From assembly GCA_947481685.1 (NCBI GenBank), contig CANKHA010000023.1, positions 1 to 39,456 of the forward strand: DNA of 39,456 nucleotides, given 5' to 3'. The position numbers and the translations under genes are program-made. This DNA comes from Bradyrhizobiaceae bacterium (GTDB lineage: Bacteria; Pseudomonadota; Alphaproteobacteria; Rhizobiales; Xanthobacteraceae). The notes beneath the pieces are model-generated. The model was not told the DNA's origin. It was given only the letters and a program-made list of their open reading frames with translations, and did no database searches. How positions within the stretch are numbered: position 1 is the stretch's first letter; each line of letters begins with the position of its first letter. Shown here piece by piece: positions 33,484-39,456 of this stretch.

Positions 33484-33579
33484 CGTGTCTTCCTCGACGG
33501 TCAAACGTCAGTGTTCAGCCATGATGGAAAAGTTGGCGCGGCCGAAGAGAGGTTCATCTGCCGAAGGCAATGCTGCCAC

Positions 33580-33595
33580 GGCGGAAGGTTCCGCC
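33580..33595 (-). terminator. Weak hairpin after trpS
   Basis: GGCGGA (33580-33585) and TCCGCC (33590-33595) form a 6-bp GC-rich stem with a 4-base loop, about 18 bases after the trpS stop. There is no T-run, so termination would be weak or need Rho. Confidence 0.35.
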
Positions 33596-33612
33596 ACAAG
33601 GTAGTATCCCGT

Positions 33613-34647
33613 TTACCGCCGGACGAAGCCGACGATGTCCTTGACCGATTTCATGGTTTCGCCAGCCAGCACCTGTGCGCGCGCCGAGCCGTCGCCCAGA
33701 ACCGAGTCGATATAGGAGGGGTCCTGCACCAGCCGCTTCATCTCGGCACCGATCGGCCCGAGCGTGCTGACCGCGAGGTCGACCAGGGCATTCTTGAAGG
33801 TAGAAAATTGCCCGCCGCCGAATTGTATCAGCACGTCGGGCTTGGTTGTGCCGTTCAATGCCGCGTAGATGCCAACGAGATTATCCGCCTCCGGGCGGCC
33901 CTCCAGGCCTTTCTCTTCGCTGGGCAGCGGTTCCGGATCGGTCTTGGCCTTGCGTATTTTCTGCGCGACGGTCTCGGCATCGTCGGTGAGATTGATGCGC
34001 GAATAATCCGAAGGATCCGACTTCGACATTTTCTTGGTGCCGTCGCGGAGCGACATCACCCGCGTGGCCGGCCCCTGAATCAAAGGCTCTGGCTGGGGAA
34101 AGAAGCCATCCGTAAAGCCATGGGAGGCAATCGATTGCGCGAAGTCGTTGTTGAACTTCTGCGCAATGTCGCGCGCCAGTTCGAGATGCTGCTTCTGGTC
34201 CTCGCCCACCGGCACATGGGTGGCCCGATAGACCAGAATATCGGCAGCCATCAGCGCGGGATAAGCAAAGAGGCCGATGGACGCGTTCTCGCGGTCCTTG
34301 CCCGCCTTCTCCTTGAACTGGGTCATGCGATTGAGCCAGCCGATGCGGGCGACGCAATTGAATACCCATGCCAGCTCCGCATGTTCGGCGACCTGGCTTT
34401 GGTTGAAGATGATGTTCTTCTTCGGATCGATGCCGCAGGCAATGAAAGCCGCGGTGACTTCGCGCGTGTTGCGCGGTAGTTCAACAGGATCCTGCCAGAC
34501 GGTGATGGCATGCATATCGACGACGCAGTAAATGCAGTCGTGGCTTCGCTGCAGATCGACGAATTTGACGATCGCACCGAGATAGTTGCCGAGATGCAGA
34601 TTGCCGGTCGGCTGCACGCCGGAAAAAACCAGTTCTTTGAACGCCAT
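33613..34647 (-). CDS. trpS: Tryptophanyl-tRNA synthetase
   Basis: This 344-residue class I aminoacyl-tRNA synthetase has the HIGH-type motif [10 protein letters not shown] at 13-22 and KMSKS at 206-210. The dimeric TrpRS features [19 protein letters not shown] are present at 148-166. The ATG at 34647 ([15 protein letters not shown]) follows AGAGG; the frame's upstream extension is not conserved. It is 63 bases from the murJ stop, on the same strand. Confidence 0.97.
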   Translation of the reverse strand: MAFKELVFSGVQPTGNLHLGNYLGAIVKFVDLQRSHDCIYCVVDMHAITVWQDPVELPRNTREVTAAFIACGIDPKKNIIFNQSQVAEHAELAWVFNCVARIGWLNRMTQFKEKAGKDRENASIGLFAYPALMAADILVYRATHVPVGEDQKQHLELARDIAQKFNNDFAQSIASHGFTDGFFPQPEPLIQGPATRVMSLRDGTKKMSKSDPSDYSRINLTDDAETVAQKIRKAKTDPEPLPSEEKGLEGRPEADNLVGIYAALNGTTKPDVLIQFGGGQFSTFKNALVDLAVSTLGPIGAEMKRLVQDPSYIDSVLGDGSARAQVLAGETMKSVKDIVGFVRR

Positions 34648-34710
34648 CGCGCAACCCTCTTCTTTACTGCTTGCGTGATGCCACGCTGACGCAGGCAGGC
34701 GCAAGTGGCC

Positions 34711-36270
34711 TCAGACCGGCCGGCGAAGCGCTTTCATGAGATCGCGAAGCTGCGCGACCCGTAACAGGTGCAGCAAGGCGGTATAGACCGCGAGACCGGC
34801 CCCGATCAGCGCACTCAGAGCCACGAGGCGTACCAGGGTCGAGGGCCCAGCAAGCCACGGTGCCAGCGCCATTTGCAGCACCGCGATCGCGGCGCCCATA
34901 GCTGCCGCCGCGATGACGATGCGCGGGAGCCGGCGGCGAGCGTTGCCGTCGAGCGAAAATCCGATACGCCGCGCGATGACCGCGCCCAGCACACCGGCGG
35001 AGACCCAGCCGGACAATCCGGTGGCAAGCGCAACACCGACATGACCGAGGCTGGGCAGCAATACGAGACTGCCGACAAGGGCAACGGCAAAGCCCACAAG
35101 CGCGGCATGCATCGGCGTCGCCGTATCCTCGCGGGCAAAGAAGATGGACGAAAACGCTTTCGTCAGCACATGACCCGGAACACCCAGTGCAAGCGCGCTC
35201 AGCGCGGCTGCTGTCGCCGTGGTGTCGGACGCCGTGAAAGCGCCGCGTTCGAACAGCACCGCGACAATCGGCGATGCCAGCACCGCAAGTCCGACCGCTG
35301 CCGGCAGCGCCAGGAGCATCGCGATCTCCAGACCGCGCGATTCCGCCGCCGCCAGTTCGATTTTATCGCCGCAGCGCAAAGCCTGCGTGAAAGCGGGCAC
35401 CATCACCGTGCCGATCGCAATGCCGACAATGCCGAGCGGCAGTTCGATCAGCCGGTTGGCGTAATAGAGCCATGACACTGCGCTCTGTGATGCGGACGCC
35501 ACCATCGTCGCGGCGATGATGGTGATCTGTGGAATACCGCTGGCGACCAGCCCGGGCACGGCCAGTGCCCGAAACCGCCGCACCGGCGCGCCGAAGGATA
35601 CGCTGAGCGGCGTCACCCGCGCAGGCCCGAGCCGGACGGCGATACCCACCAGCATCAGTTGCGCCAGCCCCGCGACCGCAACGCTGACGGCGACGATGCG
35701 TCCCGACAATGCGCTATCCCCGGATTGCAGCCAGAACACCACGCCAATCGCCGACAGCATGACGGCGTTGAAAACCACGGCAACCAGCGCGGCATTCGCA
35801 AACCGGTGATTGGCGTTGAGCACACCCATCAGGACCGCAAGCGGACCGGACAAGGCCAGGAAGGGCAACATCAGCCGCGCCAGCTCAACCGCCATGGGCA
35901 AACGCGGATCGCCGAAAGCAAAACCCGGCGCAAGCACGACAATGACCAGCGGCATGGCCAGCGCCAGGAGAACTGTCAATCCGGCCAACGCAAGGGTGAG
36001 TGTACCGATAAGTTGCCCCGCATAACGGGCGGCAGCGGTTTCACCGCCCTGGTCGCGCGCGCGCAGATAGAGCGGCACGACCGCGGAATTCATCGCGCCT
36101 TCGGCAAGCAATTTGCGGATGAGGCTGGCGAACTGGAAAGCGACGAAGAAAGCGTCTGCCCGGATACCGGTGCCGAACACCGCGGCGATCAGCATGTCCC
36201 GGACGAAGCCCAGGAGGCGCGACAAAAGGGTGATACCGCCTACCGTCGCAACATTACGCGCAAGTGACAT
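34711..36270 (-). CDS. murJ: Lipid II flippase MurJ
   Basis: This 519-residue inner-membrane MOP-family protein flips lipid II to the periplasmic face for peptidoglycan synthesis. About fourteen hydrophobic segments run through its length. The conserved start SLARNVATVGGITLLSRLLG, with Arg residues lining the cavity, and FVRDMLIAAVFG match the family. The ATG at 36270 follows GGGGGA; a frame extension to 36315 lacks homology. It lies upstream of trpS. Confidence 0.95.
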   Translation of the reverse strand: MSLARNVATVGGITLLSRLLGFVRDMLIAAVFGTGIRADAFFVAFQFASLIRKLLAEGAMNSAVVPLYLRARDQGGETAAARYAGQLIGTLTLALAGLTVLLALAMPLVIVVLAPGFAFGDPRLPMAVELARLMLPFLALSGPLAVLMGVLNANHRFANAALVAVVFNAVMLSAIGVVFWLQSGDSALSGRIVAVSVAVAGLAQLMLVGIAVRLGPARVTPLSVSFGAPVRRFRALAVPGLVASGIPQITIIAATMVASASQSAVSWLYYANRLIELPLGIVGIAIGTVMVPAFTQALRCGDKIELAAAESRGLEIAMLLALPAAVGLAVLASPIVAVLFERGAFTASDTTATAAALSALALGVPGHVLTKAFSSIFFAREDTATPMHAALVGFAVALVGSLVLLPSLGHVGVALATGLSGWVSAGVLGAVIARRIGFSLDGNARRRLPRIVIAAAAMGAAIAVLQMALAPWLAGPSTLVRLVALSALIGAGLAVYTALLHLLRVAQLRDLMKALRRPV

Positions 36271-36378
36271 GCGGTCCCCCGAGGCTGATTTATAAGCGCG
36301 CGCGTCACGCCTCACAATTGTCTTGCTTGCCCGCGATTGTTCGCTCGCTATAGTGACGTTTCCTCACGCGAGTTCCTT

Positions 36379-37380
36379 ATGGCCAATCCGCATATCGATA
36401 TTCTTGGAATCGGCAACGCCATTGTCGATGTCATTGCCCGTGCCGACGAGGAATTCCTCGTCCAGCAGCAGATGACCAAAGGCGCGATGACGCTGATCGA
36501 TGAGGCGCGCGCCGAAGCGGTCTATGACGCTATGGGGCCGGCGATTGAAATCTCCGGGGGATCGGCGGCGAATACCACAGTGGGGCTGGCGAGCTTCGGC
36601 GGACGCGCAGCCTTTGTCGGCAAGGTTAAAAACGATACGCTGGGCCATACCTTCATCCATGACATCCGCGCCGCGGGCGTCGCCTTCGACAACGCACCGT
36701 CGTCCGATGGGCCATCCACCGCGCGTTGCTACATCCTGGTCACGCCGGACGGCCAGCGTACGATGAACACCTATCTCGGCGCGGCGCAGGATCTGCATCC
36801 GAACGACATCGATCCCGAGAAGGTTGCCTCTGCGGCCGTGACCTATCTCGAGGGCTACCTCTGGGATCCGAAGAACGCCAAGGATGCGTTCCTCAAGGCC
36901 GCTGCCGCTGCACATGAGGCCAAGCGGCTGGTCGCGTTGACCCTTTCGGACGCTTTTTGCGTCGACCGCTGGCGCGACGAATTCCTCGGGCTGATGCGCA
37001 AGGGCACCGTCGATCTGATCTTCGCCAATGAGGCTGAGTTGAAGTCGCTTTATCAGACCTCGGATTTCGACGAGGCCGTGGTCGAACTGAAAAAGGACGT
37101 CAGGCTTGCGGCCGTCACGCGCAGCGAGAAGGGCTGCCTCATCGTCAACCGCAAGGGCAGCGAAGTGGTCCGCGCTTTTCCGGTGGAGCAACTGGTCGAT
37201 ACCACCGGCGCCGGCGACCTGTTCGCGGCGGGTTTCCTGTTCGGCCTGGCGCGCGGGAAAGACCCGGTCAGCGCAGCCCGGCTCGGCAGCCTGGCGGCAG
37301 CCGAAGTCATCCAGCATATCGGGGCCCGGCCGCAAACGCCGCTGAAGGCGCTCGCAGCCGAAAACGGCCTCGCGCTCTAG
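36379..37380 (+). CDS. PfkB-family kinase, adenosine kinase type
   Basis: The 333-residue ribokinase-fold enzyme has the N-terminal GNAIVDV motif and GGSAANTTVGLASFGG (the substrate-side Gly-Gly turn). The anion-hole/catalytic motif DTTGAGDLFAAGF has the base at D280. The sequence type (LGIGNAIVDVIA, MTKGAMTLID) is that commonly called adenosine kinase in alphaproteobacteria. Ribokinase- or fructokinase-like substrates cannot be excluded. The ATG at 36379 has a weak ribosome binding site. It is divergent from murJ. Confidence 0.9.
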   Translation: MANPHIDILGIGNAIVDVIARADEEFLVQQQMTKGAMTLIDEARAEAVYDAMGPAIEISGGSAANTTVGLASFGGRAAFVGKVKNDTLGHTFIHDIRAAGVAFDNAPSSDGPSTARCYILVTPDGQRTMNTYLGAAQDLHPNDIDPEKVASAAVTYLEGYLWDPKNAKDAFLKAAAAAHEAKRLVALTLSDAFCVDRWRDEFLGLMRKGTVDLIFANEAELKSLYQTSDFDEAVVELKKDVRLAAVTRSEKGCLIVNRKGSEVVRAFPVEQLVDTTGAGDLFAAGFLFGLARGKDPVSAARLGSLAAAEVIQHIGARPQTPLKALAAENGLAL

Positions 37381-37409
37381 CCAGCTTGCGCTCTGCCCCC
37401 TCCGGGCAC

Positions 37410-37451
37410 GGTAACCAATTGGTAACCAGGCATGGTTACCAATTGGTGAAC
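37410..37451. promoter_or_regulatory. Large dyad built of GGTAACC/GGTTACC repeats
   Basis: ACCAATTGGTAACC (37414-37427) and GGTTACCAATTGGT (37434-37447) are perfect inverted repeats of 14 bases around AGGCAT. Each arm contains the inner palindrome ACCAATTGGT, and the motif GGTAACC or its complement occurs three times. It lies 22 bases before the ATG of the membrane protein. It could be an operator for a dimeric regulator or, as RNA, a hairpin controlling the leader. Confidence 0.65.
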
Positions 37452-37472
37452 TACCGAACCCCGGGGATTCCC

Positions 37473-38285
37473 ATGGATAAGCAAGAGCCGATTTTTGATT
37501 CCGCCTCGTCCAGCGCGGAAGAAAAGCCTGTGCAGGCCGCGGCGGCAGAGTCAAAGCCCAGCGACAACAAGCCCGCCGCTGCGGACAAAGCCGAAGCTGC
37601 TCCGGAAAAGACCGACAAGGTCATCAGCTTCCCGATGACGATCTATACGCCGTGGATTCAATACCGCCGGTACGCTGCGATCGCAGCCTCGGTTGCCATC
37701 GCATTGGCGCTCGGCGGCCTGATCGGATCAGCCAGCACGTACAGCCTGACGGCTGCCGCTCCCAAAGCCGACCCGGCAGAACCGAATCGCGCCCTGCAAG
37801 TGGCGCTGACGCAAGTGACCAAGGACGTCGCGGCGCTGAAGACGAGCGTCGAGGCTTCCAGTAAATCCGCCAGCACCCAGATGGCGAAGATCAACGAACG
37901 CTTCGACCGCAGTGACAAGGCGCAGGCAGACCCGGCAGCCAAGATCGCGGCTTTGACGGAAAGCGTCGGACGGATTGAAAAGCGCCTCACAGCCGCTCCA
38001 GCCGCTGCCGCACCAAACGCCGCCGTTTCGCGTGACATCACCGGCTCGATTCCGGACCGCACGGCAGCCGCCGCACCAAAGGATCAAGCGAAACTCGCCA
38101 CGCTCGATGGCTGGGTCGTGCGCGAGGTCTACCGCGGCCGGGCGCTGATCGAGAACCGAAACGAACTCTACGAAGTCATGCCGGGCGCTGATCTGCCGGG
38201 CGCTGGAAAGGTCCAGACCATCACGCGGCAGGACGGCCGCTGGGTGGTTACCACGCAGAAGGGTTTGATCGTTTCGATGCGCTGA
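37473..38285 (+). CDS. Single-span membrane protein of unknown function
   Basis: I do not recognise this 270-residue protein. Residues 1-50 are an Ala/Lys/Glu-rich cytoplasmic tail. Residues 67-88 form one hydrophobic span preceded by QYRRY, giving an N-in orientation. Residues 105-172 are a predicted periplasmic coiled coil (ALTQVTKDVAALKTSVEA, then KIAALTESVGRIEKRL). After an Ala/Pro linker, residues 208-270 form a compact domain (LDGWVVREVYRGRALIENR, GADLPGAGKV, RQDGRWVVTTQKGLI). This resembles the end of other rhizobial single-span proteins. The ATG at 37473 follows a CCGGGGATT sequence. The dyad before it is the only clear regulatory signal. It ends with a good terminator. Confidence 0.75.
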   Translation: MDKQEPIFDSASSSAEEKPVQAAAAESKPSDNKPAAADKAEAAPEKTDKVISFPMTIYTPWIQYRRYAAIAASVAIALALGGLIGSASTYSLTAAAPKADPAEPNRALQVALTQVTKDVAALKTSVEASSKSASTQMAKINERFDRSDKAQADPAAKIAALTESVGRIEKRLTAAPAAAAPNAAVSRDITGSIPDRTAAAAPKDQAKLATLDGWVVREVYRGRALIENRNELYEVMPGADLPGAGKVQTITRQDGRWVVTTQKGLIVSMR

Positions 38286-38311
38286 CCCACGGCATCAGGA
38301 TCGATTGATAA

Positions 38312-38340
38312 AACGGCGCCCTCGGGTGCCGTTCTTTTTT
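38312..38340 (+). terminator. Intrinsic terminator after the membrane protein gene
   Basis: AACGGCGCC (38312-38320) pairs with GGTGCCGTT (38325-38333), one G-T pair included, with a CTCG loop, followed by six Ts (38335-38340). Confidence 0.88.
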
Positions 38341-38382
38341 GCGGTGACGGGACGAAGGCTTTCGTGGCAGCATTCCTGCGCA

Positions 38383-39234
38383 ATGCGCAGCGAGCAGTCC
38401 ATGATCCTCTGCCGTCTCATGATTTCCCTGCTAACAATAGTGTTTCTGGCGTGCGCAACGCCGGCCCGCGCGCAGACACCATCCGTCAAACCGGACATGC
38501 GCGAGGGCTGCGCCGGGCTGGTGGCGTCGCAAACCCCACGCGTCATTCCCACTTCGCTGCGGCTCGCCAATCTCACACCCGATCAGGTGCGTCTGACTTA
38601 CGCAGGGCACTCGACCTTCCTGATCGAGAGTCCGCAATCCGTGCAGATCGCGACCGACTACAACGACTACGTGCAGCTGCCCGGGGTGCCGACCATCGCC
38701 ACCATGAACCGGGCACACGACACCCATTTCAGCGAGCACCCCAACCCGGCCATTCCGCATGTGTTGCGCGGCTGGGCTGCGGGAGAGATGCCGGCGCGTT
38801 ACGATCTGCAGGTGCAGGATGTTCGGGTCCGTAACCTGCCGACAAATATCCGCGATTTTTCAGGCGGCACGCAACGTCATGGCAATTCGATTTTTATTTT
38901 CGAAGTGGGAAGCCTCTGCATCGCGCATCTCGGACATCTGCATCACACGTTGAACCCGCAGCAACTCGATGAGATGGGGCGGGTCGATGTGGTCCTGGTG
39001 CCGGTCGATGGCAATTTAACCCTGGATCTCGAAGGCATGATTGACGTGCTGCGGTCGCTGAAAGCGCCGCTGATGATCCCGATGCATTATTTCAGCCTGT
39101 ACACGCTGCAGCGCTTTCTTGACCGCGTGCGCAATCAATCCTGGGAGGTCGAGACGTCACCCGTCCCGACCGTGACCCTGTCGCGAGCGACGTTGCCCCC
39201 AGCGCCAAAGATTTTGGTCCTGCCCGGCCGTTAA
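38383..39234 (+). CDS. Exported metallo-beta-lactamase-fold hydrolase
   Basis: The product is 283 residues. A signal peptide (MISLLTIVFLACATPARAQ, cleavage after ARA) is found just after the start, so the protein is periplasmic. The MBL fold shows the first strand RLTYAGHSTFLIES and the histidine cluster HDTHFSEH. Further candidate metal ligands lie in IAHLGHLHH, VPVDG and IPMHYF. It resembles the UlaG-like/Lactamase_B_3 branch. The substrate is unknown. The start may also be the ATG at 38401 or 38419; none has a strong ribosome binding site. It is the last gene before the right-hand IS and follows a terminator, so it is a separate unit. Confidence 0.8.
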   Translation: MRSEQSMILCRLMISLLTIVFLACATPARAQTPSVKPDMREGCAGLVASQTPRVIPTSLRLANLTPDQVRLTYAGHSTFLIESPQSVQIATDYNDYVQLPGVPTIATMNRAHDTHFSEHPNPAIPHVLRGWAAGEMPARYDLQVQDVRVRNLPTNIRDFSGGTQRHGNSIFIFEVGSLCIAHLGHLHHTLNPQQLDEMGRVDVVLVPVDGNLTLDLEGMIDVLRSLKAPLMIPMHYFSLYTLQRFLDRVRNQSWEVETSPVPTVTLSRATLPPAPKILVLPGR

Positions 39235-39246
39235 ACGGCTGAGGAA

Positions 39247-39265
39247 GCGGCTTTCGCCGCAGTTT
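39247..39265 (+). terminator. Weak terminator after the MBL-fold gene
   Basis: GCGGC (39247-39251) and GCCGC (39256-39260) form a short stem with a TTTC loop, followed by AGTTTC. It starts 13 bases after the stop. Confidence 0.45.
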
Positions 39266-39331
39266 CAACTCAAATTCATGGCGATTGCGGGCTCTGGAAC
39301 GAAAGCGCCGGTAATACGTTTGTGATCGCTA

Positions 39332-39456
39332 GGCTCAGGACTCATTGTTTATAGCCAGAAGATGACGACGGCCGCGATGCAGATTGCTGACATGAAGGTG
39401 TGGGCGCATCGGTCGTAACGGGTATGAATGCGCCGCCAGTCCTTGAGCCTGCCAAA
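39332..39456 (-). mobile_element. End of an IS5-family (IS427-like) insertion sequence
   Basis: The transposase C-terminus below ends 17 bases inside the presumed terminus. GGCTCAGGACTC at 39332-39343, preceded by CTA, reads as a terminal inverted repeat next to a TA target, as expected for the IS427 group. The other end lies outside the window, so the repeat cannot be paired. Confidence 0.6.
39349..39456 (-). CDS. IS5-family transposase, C-terminal fragment (cut by window edge)
   Basis: The minus strand from the right edge translates to FGRLKDWRRIHTRYDRCAHT and then FMSAICIAAVVIFWL before TAA at 39349-39351. This is the usual C-terminal end of IS5-family (IS427 group) DDE transposases, where the FxRLKxxRRxxTRYD segment contains the last catalytic region. 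The visible frame is intact; the remainder is outside the window. Confidence 0.8.
   Translation of the reverse strand, partial: FGRLKDWRRIHTRYDRCAHTFMSAICIAAVVIFWL

Overview
The window is GC-rich chromosomal DNA of an alphaproteobacterium, most likely of the order Rhizobiales and close to the Bradyrhizobium/Rhodopseudomonas/Afipia group. Evidence for this is an Irr regulator with the heme motif GCPWHD next to fabA-fabB-fabI, the gene order rimP-nusA-ylxR-infB-rbfA-truB-rpsO-pnp, the order miaB-phoH-ybeY-corC-lnt-xre-metK-trmB with a second Fur-family regulator beside it, and several short palindromic repeats of the kind seen in Rhizobiales genomes. Nearly all of the sequence is compactly packed housekeeping genes.

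Layout. Positions 1-117 are the end of an IS3-family insertion sequence that runs off the left edge and appears to have clipped the 3' end of an exported collagen-like protein gene (98-1096). A gene-poor stretch with four GC-rich hairpins (1097-1494) follows, then a 2-hydroxyacid dehydrogenase and a divergent exported SH3-domain protein. Next is a Gdx/SugE guanidinium exporter preceded by what looks like a guanidine-II (mini-ykkC) riboswitch. Irr (minus) diverges from fabA-fabB-fabI (plus), which make and process unsaturated fatty acids. KatG and an OxyR-type regulator form a divergent peroxide-defence pair around a dyad operator. From 20469 down to 10637 the minus strand carries the translation/transcription operon rimP to pnp. 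Its leader contains a promoter and an intrinsic terminator, which suggests attenuation.

A DUF2336 gene diverges from that operon. From 34647 down to 21863 the minus strand carries trpS, usp, nfuA, tsaB, rimI, fur, miaB, phoH, ybeY, corC, lnt, xre, metK and trmB, many overlapping by 1-4 bases. The metK leader can fold so that its ribosome binding site and GTG start are buried. murJ lies upstream of trpS on the same strand. A PfkB-family kinase, an unrecognised single-span membrane protein behind a striking dyad, and an exported metallo-beta-lactamase-fold protein occupy the plus strand to 39234. The right edge (39332-39456) is the end of an IS5-family element.

I looked for defence islands, secretion systems, prophage, CRISPR arrays, tRNA genes and biosynthetic clusters and saw none. 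The most interesting signals are regulatory RNA candidates (gdx, metK, rimP leaders), the dyad at 37410-37451 and the IS-clipped collagen-like gene. I did not find a convincing new multi-gene system.
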